Shown piece by piece: positions 50,925-60,359 of a stretch of DNA of 64,000 bases. Numbering within the stretch: position 1 is the stretch's first letter; each line of letters opens with the position of its first letter. The stretch covers positions 1 through 64,000 of the forward strand of contig NZ_SGVY01000012.1 of the NCBI RefSeq assembly GCF_004535825.1, read 5' to 3'. Source of the stretch: Segatella hominis (GTDB taxonomy: Bacteria > Bacteroidota > Bacteroidia > Bacteroidales > Bacteroidaceae). Both the position numbers and the translations under genes were made by a program. Under the pieces are notes generated by a model. It was not told the origin of the DNA. It worked only from the letters and a program-made list of their open reading frames with translations, and searched no databases.

Positions 50925-51752
50925 CTATAATTCGTAAACTTTATCTTCTACATACTGCGCCCACTCTGTAGCCGTTTTACTTTTATCAAAAGTTTGCCAC
51001 GGAATCGGCTTTCCTATTGCTATTCTGAAATGCTTGCCCACATTCTTGTACATCTCATCTACCAGAAACATCATGGCGAGATTGAACGGCAGATGCTTGT
51101 CACTAAATCTGGCAATACGATAGAAACGTTCTGAGTTCTGACCGCCGAAATGAATCGGCACGACATCTCTCTGATATTCAACACTCTTAGAAATGAAAGT
51201 CTTTTTCCAAGGGATGTCATGAATCGTACCATCATCACGCTTGCGACTATTAAGTCCTGCAGGAAACATCAACATGTGATTTTTGCTCTGGAAACCAGCC
51301 TCTACCATACGAGGGAAGTCACGACTGTTACGTCCGGTTTTGTTGATACCGATGCTCACAGGTTTCAAACCAGGAAGATTGAGCAGGAGATCATTCACCA
51401 GATAACGGAAATTACCATCATAATGCTGTCCGATGATGGAACCCAAAGCCACTCCATCCTGACCACCTAAAGGGTGATTAGAAACAAAAGTATAGAGCTT
51501 GCCATCATTCTTGTCAGGCAAGTTTTCTGCTCCTACAATTTCAATATCCATCTTCAGATATTTCACACACTCAGTCAGCCACTCCGTACCCGACAGATGG
51601 CGACTTTCCCATAAGAACTTATTAACCTCGTCTTCGTGAACGAGTTTCTTGAGCCAAGACACGACAAATCCAGGCACAAATTTAGCCTTTGCACCCATCT
51701 TGCCTTTCAGTATCCTATCTATGTCGATTGTCTTTTCTATTGCTTCACTCAT
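50925..51752 (-). CDS. glsA: PlsC-like O-acyltransferase of glycine-lipid synthesis
   Basis: A 275-residue acyltransferase with motif I NHPLGGQDGVAL (an HPLGGxD variant of HX4D), GINKTGRNSRDFPRM, MFPAGLNSRKRDDG and VVPIHFGGQNS. In the glycine-lipid pathway GlsA adds the second acyl chain to the hydroxyl of the first. It lies 18 bp upstream of glsB on the same strand, first in the pair. Confidence 0.82.
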   Translation of the reverse strand: MSEAIEKTIDIDRILKGKMGAKAKFVPGFVVSWLKKLVHEDEVNKFLWESRHLSGTEWLTECVKYLKMDIEIVGAENLPDKNDGKLYTFVSNHPLGGQDGVALGSIIGQHYDGNFRYLVNDLLLNLPGLKPVSIGINKTGRNSRDFPRMVEAGFQSKNHMLMFPAGLNSRKRDDGTIHDIPWKKTFISKSVEYQRDVVPIHFGGQNSERFYRIARFSDKHLPFNLAMMFLVDEMYKNVGKHFRIAIGKPIPWQTFDKSKTATEWAQYVEDKVYEL

Positions 51753-51974
51753 TTCATTATTCAGCTAAACTACCTGCAAAAATAACTCAACTTTTTTAAA
51801 TACGTGCCATTTTTGCGAAAAAAAATCAAAAAACACATAAATTTAGTTGGAAAAAGGCAGTTTTCTCTTTATTTTTGCCCACTTTAATACGTTTTTCCTC
51901 GCATCAAAGTACACTTACGAAACAAGCTCGTTTCCCCACACAATCAACTTTTTTATTAAGTTTTTAAAAATTTG

Positions 51975-52016
51975 TGGGGAAAAGTGGGGGAATATGGGGA
52001 AAAATGTGTACCTTTG
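51975..52016 (+). promoter_or_regulatory. MraZ boxes and promoter of the dcw cluster
   Basis: TGGGG occurs at 51975, 51985 and 51995, exactly 10 bp apart, matching the known MraZ operator (TGGGN direct repeats). The -7 box TACCTTTG follows at 52009-52016, 31 bp before mraZ. This predicts autoregulation of the cluster by MraZ. The rest of the 51753-52046 gap is AT-rich, with nothing else recognised. Confidence 0.85.
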
Positions 52017-52046
52017 AACCCGAATTCTTTTATATAAGATGTACGT

Positions 52047-52502
52047 ATGCGTTTTTTAGGCAACATAGAGGCTAAAACTGACGCGAAGGGACGTGCCTTC
52101 CTGCCAGCTTCTTTCCGCAAGATTCTACAAGTTTCTGGCGAGGAAAACCTTGTCCTCAGAAAAGACGTCTTTCAGCCCTGCCTGGTCGTTTATCCAGAAT
52201 CCGTATGGAATGAACTGCTGGACCAGTTGAGAAAGAAACTCAACCGATGGAATGCCAAGGAACAGCAGATATACAGAACTTTCATAGCAGACGCCATTTT
52301 GCTGACGCTCGATGGCAACGGACGTTTTTTGATTCCGAAGAGACTGCTCAAACAGGCTGACATAGAACAGAGCATCCGCTTCGTCGGCATGGGAGATACC
52401 ATAGAAATCTGGAAAAACGAGGAAGAAGGAGAAACCTTCATGGAACAGGAAGAGTTCAGTAAGGCATTACAGGAAGTAATGTCATTTAATAACGAAGATT
52501 AA
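52047..52502 (+). CDS. mraZ: MraZ, regulator of the division and cell-wall cluster
   Basis: A 151-residue protein with two SpoVT/AbrB-like halves. The conserved pattern is seen at DAKGRAFLPASFRKIL in the first and LDGNGRFLIPKRLLKQADI in the second. MraZ forms a ring that binds tandem TGGGN repeats upstream of its own gene, and three are present. First gene of the cluster. Confidence 0.96.
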   Translation: MRFLGNIEAKTDAKGRAFLPASFRKILQVSGEENLVLRKDVFQPCLVVYPESVWNELLDQLRKKLNRWNAKEQQIYRTFIADAILLTLDGNGRFLIPKRLLKQADIEQSIRFVGMGDTIEIWKNEEEGETFMEQEEFSKALQEVMSFNNED

Positions 52503-52514
52503 GCTACAAGAGAG

Positions 52515-53429
52515 ATGGTAAAGACAGCAGAAACATATCATGTGCCGGTACTTCTCAACGAGAGTATAGATGGCCTAAATATACAACCAGGTGGCATCTA
52601 CGTGGATGTTACCTTTGGAGGTGGTGGACACTCTAAGGAAATCCTTGCCAGAATCAACGGCAACGGTCATCTCTACAGTTTCGACCAAGATGCTGATGCA
52701 GAAAGAAATGTTGTGGCCAATAAAGACTTCACCTTTGTATGTTCCAACTTCAGATATTTGAAAAACTGGATGAGATACTATGGTGTGGACGGAATCGATG
52801 GTCTGCTCGCAGACTTAGGTGTTTCCAGTCATCATTTTGATGACGAGACACGTGGCTTTTCTTTCAGATACGATTCCCCACTCGACATGAGAATGAACAA
52901 GAGAGCTGGAAAAACTGCTGCAGACATTGTGAATGACTATGAAGAAAGCAGGCTGGCAGATATTTTCTATCTCTATGGAGAACTAAAGAATTCCCGACGT
53001 ATCGCCTCTGCTCTCGTCAAAGCCAGAACAGAAAAAAGGATAGAGACTACTACCGACTTCATCAAGGCAGTAGAGCCGCTTTTCAAGAGAGAACGGGAGA
53101 AGAAAGATATGGCTAAGCTCTTCCAGGCGCTCCGCATCGAAGTAAACCACGAAATGGATGCACTCAAGGAAATGCTGAAGTCTGCTACAGAAATATTGAA
53201 ACCTGGTGGAAGACTTTCCGTCATCACTTACCACTCTCTGGAAGACAGAATCGTCAAGAACGTCATGAAATCAGGCAATTCCGAGGGAAAAATCACACAA
53301 GACTTCTTCGGCAGAATAGAGACACCGTTTAAACTTATCAACAATAAGGTAATCGTCCCTAACGCTGAAGAGCTGGAAAGAAACCCAAGAAGCAGAAGTG
53401 CCAAACTTAGAATCGCAGAAAAGAAATGA
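52515..53429 (+). CDS. rsmH: 16S rRNA m4C1402 methyltransferase
   Basis: A 304-residue SAM-dependent methyltransferase (MraW). Motifs: HVPVLLNES, YVDVTFGGGGHS, LADLGVSSHHFD, RGFSFRYDSPLDMRMN, FQALRIEVNHEM and SVITYHSLEDRIVK. It lies 12 bp after mraZ and overlaps ftsL by 4 bp (ATGA). Confidence 0.97.
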   Translation: MVKTAETYHVPVLLNESIDGLNIQPGGIYVDVTFGGGGHSKEILARINGNGHLYSFDQDADAERNVVANKDFTFVCSNFRYLKNWMRYYGVDGIDGLLADLGVSSHHFDDETRGFSFRYDSPLDMRMNKRAGKTAADIVNDYEESRLADIFYLYGELKNSRRIASALVKARTEKRIETTTDFIKAVEPLFKREREKKDMAKLFQALRIEVNHEMDALKEMLKSATEILKPGGRLSVITYHSLEDRIVKNVMKSGNSEGKITQDFFGRIETPFKLINNKVIVPNAEELERNPRSRSAKLRIAEKK

Positions 53430-53920
53430 TGGAAGACAATAAAGAAGACAAGTCCAAGCTGGAGGCCGAAGAAGATAAGTCCAAGCAGGAACTGAAGGAA
53501 GACAAGACTAAAGGCGAGCCGAGGGAAAACAACGATAAACTTGAACTGAAACAAGTTATCGCAGAACAGGCGATAGAGGGTGAAGCTCCCCTATCTTCCA
53601 ACTTCTCGCTACGTAAAATCCTTGGTGGTGACATCCTGACTGCGCGCATCATACGACGGCAGATATGGTTAGTCATCCTGGTCGTTTTTTTCGTCATCAT
53701 TTACATATCCAACAGATATAGTATTCAAAAAGACTTGATAGAAATAGACCAATTGCAAAAAGAACTACAGGATGCTAAATACAAAGCACTTTCCAGCAGT
53801 AGCCAGATAACAGAGAAGAGTCGTGAAAGCAACGTATTAGAAATGCTCAAAAACAATAAAGACAGCGTTCTGCACATTGCCACACAACCTCCATATATAA
53901 TAAATGTACCCGAACAATGA
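53426..53920 (+). CDS. ftsL: FtsL-like division protein
   Basis: A 164-residue bitopic protein. A long charged cytosolic stretch (Lys/Glu-rich, 1-55) is followed by one membrane helix (about 73-91, IWLVILVVFFVIIYISN) and a short coiled-coil periplasmic part. Identification rests on position between rsmH and ftsI, size and topology; sequence is poorly conserved in this family. It overlaps both neighbours by 4 bp, so translation is probably coupled. Confidence 0.8.
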   Translation: MMEDNKEDKSKLEAEEDKSKQELKEDKTKGEPRENNDKLELKQVIAEQAIEGEAPLSSNFSLRKILGGDILTARIIRRQIWLVILVVFFVIIYISNRYSIQKDLIEIDQLQKELQDAKYKALSSSSQITEKSRESNVLEMLKNNKDSVLHIATQPPYIINVPEQ

Positions 53921-56073
53921 GCAAGTTTGATGCAAAAAAAGTGATGCCCAGATATCGTGCCATTTCATTTGGCCTGATTTTCTTTGCCGTATTAGTAGTC
54001 GGCAAGTCACTATATATCATGACTGCCAAGCGCGACTACTGGATGAAGGTAGCCAGCAGACAGAAGAAAGACTCGGTGACCGTTAAGCCTAACCGAGGAA
54101 ATATCCTGAGCTGTACAGGACAACTCCTTGCCAGTTCCTTGCCTGAGTTCAAGGTATTCATGGACTTTGTTGCCCTCAGCGAGGCAAAAGGAGACTCCTT
54201 ATGGAACGTCAAGGAAGATTCCATCTGCGATGGACTTCATAAAATATTCCCAGACAAGAGTGCAGCAGAGTTTAAGGCTCACCTGGAAGAAGGAAAAGCC
54301 AAGAAGAAGAGGCATTGGGTGATCTACAACGAGCGTATCAACTACAATACCTTCACGGAAGTGAAAGATTTGCCTCTCTTCAGACTTGGAACCAACAAGA
54401 GTGGATTCCATTGGGAGGAATACAATGCCCGTAAACGTTCGTATGGTTCGCTGGCTGGCAGAACTATCGGAGCGATGTTCGGTGCTAAAGATACGGCGAG
54501 ATTCGGACTGGAATTGTCGTACGACTCCATTCTTCGCGGTACCAATGGTATTGTACACAGAAGAAAAGTTCGCAACAAGTTCCTTGACATTACCGATACT
54601 CCACCTATTGATGGTGCAGATATCGTAACCACAATTGATGTCGGCATGCAAGACCTTGCAGAACGTTCGGTCATTAACGAGTTGAAGGAAATCAACGGAA
54701 ACGTAGGCGTAGCCATCGTGATGGATGTGAAGACTGGCGACATCAAAGCCATTGTAAACATGGAAAAATGCTTTGATGGCGAATACCGAGAAATCCACAA
54801 CCATGCTGTCAGCGACTTGCTAGAACCAGGTTCGGTATTCAAGACCGCCTCGTTACTGGTGGCTCTCGATGACGGCGTGGTTGACACGACTTACTCTGTA
54901 GAGACCGGCGGAGGTGTATGGCCGATGTACGGACGAGACATGAAAGACCATAACTGGCGAAAGGGAGGATATGGAAGACTTACTTTTGCCCAGACATTAT
55001 GGTACAGTTCAAACATCGGCGTGAGCAGAATCATCGATGATCATTATCGCAACAACCCTGAAAAGTTTGTAAAAGGCATACATCGTATAGGTCTGGCGGA
55101 TGATTTAAAAATTCCACTTGTAGGTGCAACACCGGCAAGAATCCGAATGCCTCACAAAAACAGTCATGGACAGTACGACAACTGGAGTAAGACGGCTTTG
55201 CCATGGATGAGTATCGGCTACGAGACGCAAGTTCCGCCTATCTCTACGCTCACGTTCTACAACGCAATCGCCAACAACGGCAAGATGATGAGACCCCGTT
55301 TTGTAACGAAGGTTGTCAAGGATGGAGAAACAATCATGGAATTTCCACCGGAAGTTCTCCATGAGCGTATAGCCAAGGAGCAAAGCATCAAGAAGATACA
55401 GACCATCCTTGAGCAGGTGGTCAGTATCGGATTGGGAAAGAAAGCAGGTTCACCTAACTTCCTCGTTGCAGGAAAGACCGGAACTGCCCAAATGTCTAAA
55501 GGTGCTGGCGGTTATAAATCAGGTGGCGTCAACTACCTCCTGAGTTTTGCCGGTTATTTCCCTGCAGACAACCCACGCTACAGTTGCATCGTCTGCATAC
55601 AGAAATCAGGACTTCCTGCATCAGGTGGCGGAATGAGTGGTAAGGTCTTCCATGAAATCTCAGAAGGTATCATGGCTCAAAGTCTGAAACTGGATGTAAA
55701 AGATGCACAAGACTCTGCATCAGTCATCATACCAGATGTTAAGAACGGAAACATACTGGCTGCTGACTACGTCCTGACCCATCTCGGTATAAAGACCAAT
55801 ACCAACTGGAGCGGAAGTTACCTGACAGGAAATCCAATTTGGGGAAAAGCCGAAAAAGTTGGCAACCGTTATGTGAAACTTGAAAAGCAAAAGCAATATG
55901 GTAAGGGAACGGTACCAGACATCATCGGTATGGGAGCCCGAGATGCAGTATTCATGATGGAAAGCAGAGGCATAAAAACCAGGTTGTACGGAAGAGGAAA
56001 AGTTACCAAACAATCCCTCATGGCGGGCAAACCGGTTAAGCAAGGTGCCTTCTGTGTCATCACACTTGAGTGA
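53917..56073 (+). CDS. ftsI: FtsI, septal transpeptidase with PASTA domain
   Basis: A 718-residue class B penicillin-binding protein with an N-terminal membrane helix (about 12-30). The transpeptidase motifs are SxxK in LEPGSVFKTAS (catalytic Ser), SxN in WYSSNIG, and KTG in VAGKTGTAQM. Two PASTA-like segments end the protein (VIIPDVKNGNILAADYVL; GTVPDIIGMGARDAVFMMES). It cross-links septal peptidoglycan with FtsW. Confidence 0.95.
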   Translation: MSKFDAKKVMPRYRAISFGLIFFAVLVVGKSLYIMTAKRDYWMKVASRQKKDSVTVKPNRGNILSCTGQLLASSLPEFKVFMDFVALSEAKGDSLWNVKEDSICDGLHKIFPDKSAAEFKAHLEEGKAKKKRHWVIYNERINYNTFTEVKDLPLFRLGTNKSGFHWEEYNARKRSYGSLAGRTIGAMFGAKDTARFGLELSYDSILRGTNGIVHRRKVRNKFLDITDTPPIDGADIVTTIDVGMQDLAERSVINELKEINGNVGVAIVMDVKTGDIKAIVNMEKCFDGEYREIHNHAVSDLLEPGSVFKTASLLVALDDGVVDTTYSVETGGGVWPMYGRDMKDHNWRKGGYGRLTFAQTLWYSSNIGVSRIIDDHYRNNPEKFVKGIHRIGLADDLKIPLVGATPARIRMPHKNSHGQYDNWSKTALPWMSIGYETQVPPISTLTFYNAIANNGKMMRPRFVTKVVKDGETIMEFPPEVLHERIAKEQSIKKIQTILEQVVSIGLGKKAGSPNFLVAGKTGTAQMSKGAGGYKSGGVNYLLSFAGYFPADNPRYSCIVCIQKSGLPASGGGMSGKVFHEISEGIMAQSLKLDVKDAQDSASVIIPDVKNGNILAADYVLTHLGIKTNTNWSGSYLTGNPIWGKAEKVGNRYVKLEKQKQYGKGTVPDIIGMGARDAVFMMESRGIKTRLYGRGKVTKQSLMAGKPVKQGAFCVITLE

Positions 56074-56133
56074 TGAGCACAGATTACATCTTACTGCTAC
56101 ATTTTGCAGCAAAACGCTAAAGTCAATATAATA

Positions 56134-56150
56134 AGGTATATGATATACCT
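56134..56150. promoter_or_regulatory. 17-bp palindrome in the ftsI-murE gap
   Basis: AGGTATA and TATACCT flank TGA, a perfect inverted repeat, in the 120-bp AT-rich gap before murE. It could be a binding site or part of an internal promoter; no clear -7 box is seen. Confidence 0.45.
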
Positions 56151-56193
56151 ATTTAATATATATAATAGTAACATATAAAAAAAGAAACGATAT

Positions 56194-57657
56194 ATGAAGT
56201 TACAAGAATTGCTCAAAAACATCAAACCGATCCAAATAATCGGAGATGCAGAAATCGAAGTCACAGGAGTGAACATCGACTCTCGAAAGATTAAGGATGG
56301 TCATCTCTTTGTTGCAATGAAGGGAACACAAGTAGATGGACACAAATTTATCCCAAAGGCCATTGAGCTTGGGGCTAAATCCATATTGTGTGAAGATTTA
56401 CCTCAGGAACCTGTTGAAGGGGTTACCTATATTCAAGTAGCTTCTACAGAAGATGCAGTCGGAAAAGCTGCTACCATCTTCTATGGCGACCCATCCAGAA
56501 AATTGAAACTTGTAGGTGTCACCGGTACAAACGGAAAGACGACCATCGCCACCTTATTATATAATATGTTCAGAAAGTTCGGTCATAAATGCGGTCTTCT
56601 TTCTACAGTATGCAACTATATTGAAGACGAGGCAATACCAGCAGACCACACCACACCTGACCCGATAGAACTGAATGAACTTCTTGGGAAAATGGTAGAG
56701 GCAGGATGCGAATATGCATTCATGGAATGTTCTTCTCATGCTATTGCACAAAAGCGTATCGGCGGTTTGAATTTCGCAGGCGGTATCTTTACCAATCTGA
56801 CCCGTGACCATCTCGACTATCACAAGACATTCGAGAACTACCGTAATGCCAAGAAAGCATTCTTCGATGGTCTTCCAAAGACAGCTTTCGCCATTACGAA
56901 TGCTGACGACAAGAACGGCATGATTATGGTACAGAACTGCAAGGCAACTATCAAAACCTACTCTACCAGAAGCATGGCAGACTTCAAGGCAAGAATTCTG
57001 GAATGCCATTTCGGAGGTATGTATCTTGAGGTAGATGGCAGAGAAGTTGGGGTGCAGTTTATTGGCAAATTCAACGTAAGCAACCTGCTTGCCGTATATG
57101 GCGCAGCCATTATGCTGGGAAAACAGCCAGAAGATATACTCGTAGTAATGAGCACTTTGCATAGTGTCAACGGTCGTTTGGAACCAATCCAATCACCAGA
57201 AGGCTATACCGCAATCGTTGACTATGCACATACTCCAGACGCATTGGAGAATGTGCTCAATGCTATCCACGAGGTACTGGACGGCAAGGGAGGTGAAGTC
57301 ATCACCGTATGCGGAGCTGGCGGTAACCGAGACAAGGGTAAGCGTCCTCTCATGGCACAGGAGGCAGTAAAGCAGAGCGACAAAGTGATCATCACCAGTG
57401 ACAATCCACGTTTCGAGGAGCCACAGGACATCATCAACGATATGCTTGCAGGTCTGAATGCGCAACAGATGAAGAAAGTCATTAGCATTGTAGATCGCAA
57501 GGAAGCGATTCGTACAGCTTGCATGATGGCCAAGAAGGGCGATGTAATCCTCGTTGCAGGAAAGGGTCACGAAGATTATCAGGAAATTAAGGGCGTAAAG
57601 CATCATTTCGATGATAAGGAAGTAATACGTGATATATTTGGAATCAGCCAAAAATAA
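56194..57657 (+). CDS. murE: MurE, UDP-MurNAc-tripeptide ligase
   Basis: A 487-residue Mur ligase. ATP site [12 protein letters not shown], central [17 protein letters not shown], and DYAHTPDAL. The DNPRFEEP motif ([13 protein letters not shown]) is the usual sign of meso-diaminopimelate as the added residue. It adds the third amino acid of the peptidoglycan stem in the cytosol. Confidence 0.97.
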   Translation: MKLQELLKNIKPIQIIGDAEIEVTGVNIDSRKIKDGHLFVAMKGTQVDGHKFIPKAIELGAKSILCEDLPQEPVEGVTYIQVASTEDAVGKAATIFYGDPSRKLKLVGVTGTNGKTTIATLLYNMFRKFGHKCGLLSTVCNYIEDEAIPADHTTPDPIELNELLGKMVEAGCEYAFMECSSHAIAQKRIGGLNFAGGIFTNLTRDHLDYHKTFENYRNAKKAFFDGLPKTAFAITNADDKNGMIMVQNCKATIKTYSTRSMADFKARILECHFGGMYLEVDGREVGVQFIGKFNVSNLLAVYGAAIMLGKQPEDILVVMSTLHSVNGRLEPIQSPEGYTAIVDYAHTPDALENVLNAIHEVLDGKGGEVITVCGAGGNRDKGKRPLMAQEAVKQSDKVIITSDNPRFEEPQDIINDMLAGLNAQQMKKVISIVDRKEAIRTACMMAKKGDVILVAGKGHEDYQEIKGVKHHFDDKEVIRDIFGISQK

Positions 57658-57706
57658 TCTGAGGAATCAAATAGAAAAGAAGAAACTTTAAAAGAAAAAT
57701 AAGAAA

Positions 57707-58975
57707 ATGTTATACTATCTCTTTAGATTTCTGGAGCAATGGGGTATCTCTGGCTCTCACATGTGGGGATACATTTCATTCCGCGCGCTGCTGGCTCTGA
57801 TTGTATCATTGATCATCTCTGCCTGGTTTGGCGAAAAGTTCATCAAGTTCCTCAAGAGTAAGCAAATCACAGAAACACAGCGTGATGCGAGCATTGACCC
57901 ATTCGGAGTCAAGAAAATCGGTGTTCCTTCCATGGGAGGTGTCATCATCATCATGGCCATTCTGATTCCTGTGATTCTGTTGGGCCGTCTGCGCAACATC
58001 TATCTCATCCTGATGATTATTACCACCGTCTGGTTGGGATTCCTTGGAGGCATGGATGATTTCATCAAGATTTTCAAGAAAGACAAGGAAGGATTAAAAG
58101 GAAGATATAAAATCGTAGGTCAGGTAGGTATTGGACTTATCGTTGGACTTGTGCTATGGGCTTCTCCGGATGTGAAGATGAACGAAAACTTAGCCATTGA
58201 GCGTCAGGGACAGGAAACCGTGGTCAAGCATCGTACAGAAGCTACAAAATCTCTGAAGACTACCATTCCTTTCATCAAGGGGCACAACCTGGACTATTCC
58301 AACATCACAAGTTTCTGTGGTAAATACAAGACTGCTGCCGGTTGGATACTGTTCGTCATCATGACTATTTTCGTGGTTACAGCCGTTTCAAATGGCGCCA
58401 ACCTCAATGACGGAATGGATGGTATGTGTGCAGGAAATTCAGCAATTATAGGTGTGGCATTAGGCATTTTGGCATACGTTTCGTCACATATCCAATTTGC
58501 CGCCTACCTCAACATCATGTATATTCCGGGTTCAGAGGAACTGGTAGTTTTCTTCTGCGCATTCATTGGAGCGCTCATCGGTTTCCTATGGTACAACGCC
58601 TACCCTGCTCAAGTATTCATGGGCGATACCGGTTCGCTGACCATCGGTGGAATTATCGCTGTAGGTGCCATCATCATCCACAAGGAATTGATGTTACCTA
58701 TCCTCTGCGGTATCTTCTTTGTAGAAAGTCTGAGTGTTATCGTTCAGGTATATTACTACAAGCTCGGAAAGCGAAAAGGAGTAAAACAACGCATCTTCAA
58801 GCGCACTCCTATACACGACAACTTCCGTACGCAGGAAAGCCAACTGGACCCAGAATGCAAGTATCTTCTCAAGAAGCCAAAGGGTGCATTCCATGAGTCT
58901 AAGATTACGATCCGCTTCTGGATTGTTACCATTATTCTGGCCGCATTGACCATCATAACTCTGAAGATTAGATAA
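57707..58975 (+). CDS. mraY: MraY, phospho-MurNAc-pentapeptide transferase
   Basis: A 422-residue membrane enzyme that makes lipid I. Hallmarks: IGVPSMGGVIII, NLNDGMDGMCAGNSAI (Asp-rich site), QVFMGDTGSLTIGGI and KRIFKRTPIHDNF. It is about 60 residues longer than the E. coli enzyme. The extra part lies between helices (about 160-220, SPDVKMNENLAIERQGQE onward), a known feature of the phylum's MraY. Confidence 0.97.
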   Translation: MLYYLFRFLEQWGISGSHMWGYISFRALLALIVSLIISAWFGEKFIKFLKSKQITETQRDASIDPFGVKKIGVPSMGGVIIIMAILIPVILLGRLRNIYLILMIITTVWLGFLGGMDDFIKIFKKDKEGLKGRYKIVGQVGIGLIVGLVLWASPDVKMNENLAIERQGQETVVKHRTEATKSLKTTIPFIKGHNLDYSNITSFCGKYKTAAGWILFVIMTIFVVTAVSNGANLNDGMDGMCAGNSAIIGVALGILAYVSSHIQFAAYLNIMYIPGSEELVVFFCAFIGALIGFLWYNAYPAQVFMGDTGSLTIGGIIAVGAIIIHKELMLPILCGIFFVESLSVIVQVYYYKLGKRKGVKQRIFKRTPIHDNFRTQESQLDPECKYLLKKPKGAFHESKITIRFWIVTIILAALTIITLKIR

Positions 58976-59010
58976 ACTGGCAGTAATTGTCAGACATATA
59001 AAATAACAAT

Positions 59011-60339
59011 ATGAAAAAAATTGTAATTTTAGGAGCCGGCGAAAGCGGTGCAGGTGCAGCCGTGCTGGCAAAGAAGGAAGGTTTCGAGGTTTTCGTCTCT
59101 GATATGTCAAAAATCAAAGACAACTATAAGAAACTGATGGATGACCACAATATCGAATGGGAAGAAGGTCATCATACGGAAGAGAAAATTCTGGATGCCG
59201 ATGAAGTTATCAAGAGTCCTGGTATTCCTAAGGAAGCACCTATGATTCAGAAGTTGATAGCTAAAGGCACACCTATCATCAGTGAAATCGAATTTGCTGG
59301 CAGATATACAGATGCTAAGATGATCTGCATCACAGGTAGTAACGGTAAGACCACAACTACTTCTCTGATATATCATATCATCAAATCGGCTGGCTATGAC
59401 GTAGGTTTAGCTGGCAATATCGGCAAAAGTCTTGCATTACAGGTTGCAGAAACTCCTCATCAATACTATGTCATTGAGCTGAGCAGTTTCCAATTAGACA
59501 ATATGTATCAGTTCAGAGCTAACGTAGCTATCTTGCTGAACATTACTCCAGACCACCTGGACCGCTACGATTTCTGCATGCAGAACTATACTGATGCCAA
59601 GATGCGCATCACACAGAATCAGACTGAGGAAGATAGTTTCATCTACTGGAACGACGATCCTATCGTGAAAAAAGAATTAGAGAAATACAACCTCAAGTCA
59701 CATCTTTGTGCATTTGCAGAGAACAAAGAAGAAGGAACTGTTGGCTACATAGAGAATGGCAAGTACATACTCGATTTTCCACAGGCATTTGAAATGCCAC
59801 AGGCAGACATGAGCCTCAGCGGAAAGCATAACATCTACAACAGTCTGGCTGCAGGTCTGGCTTGCAACATTGTAGGCATCAGCAAAGAAATCCTCCATAA
59901 GGGATTAAGCGACTTCCCTGGCGTGGAGCATCGTCTGGAAAAAGTAGGAAAGTTTGATGGTGTATATTATGTCAACGATTCCAAGGCGACAAACGTGGAT
60001 GCATGCTGGTATGCACTTGAAAGTATGACAACTCCTACTATTCTTATCATTGGAGGTAAGGACAAAGGTAACGATTACAATCAAATAAAAGACCTGGTAA
60101 AACAGAAGTGTGCCGGCATCGTATATCTCGGAGCAGACAACCAGAAGTTACACGATAATTTTGACGAGCTGGGTATTCCTGTACGTGACACCCATAGCAT
60201 GAAGGACTGTGTAGCTGCCTGCAAAGAACTTGCTAAGCCTGGCGATACCGTTTTACTGAGTCCTTGTTGTGCAAGTTTTGATCTGTTCAAGAACATGGAA
60301 GATCGAGGCGAGCAATTCAAGACTTTAGTCAGATTATAA
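59011..60339 (+). CDS. murD: MurD, UDP-MurNAc-L-alanine:D-glutamate ligase
   Basis: A 442-residue Mur ligase that adds D-glutamate. N-terminal Rossmann start KKIVILGAGESGAGAAVLA, ATP site CITGSNGKTTTTSL, NITPDHLDRY, the GVEHRLEKVGKFDGVYYVNDSKATN region, and C-terminal LLSPCCASFDLFKNMEDRG. Normal length. Confidence 0.97.
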   Translation: MKKIVILGAGESGAGAAVLAKKEGFEVFVSDMSKIKDNYKKLMDDHNIEWEEGHHTEEKILDADEVIKSPGIPKEAPMIQKLIAKGTPIISEIEFAGRYTDAKMICITGSNGKTTTTSLIYHIIKSAGYDVGLAGNIGKSLALQVAETPHQYYVIELSSFQLDNMYQFRANVAILLNITPDHLDRYDFCMQNYTDAKMRITQNQTEEDSFIYWNDDPIVKKELEKYNLKSHLCAFAENKEEGTVGYIENGKYILDFPQAFEMPQADMSLSGKHNIYNSLAAGLACNIVGISKEILHKGLSDFPGVEHRLEKVGKFDGVYYVNDSKATNVDACWYALESMTTPTILIIGGKDKGNDYNQIKDLVKQKCAGIVYLGADNQKLHDNFDELGIPVRDTHSMKDCVAACKELAKPGDTVLLSPCCASFDLFKNMEDRGEQFKTLVRL

Positions 60340-60359
60340 TAAAGATAGGAAATAATCAA

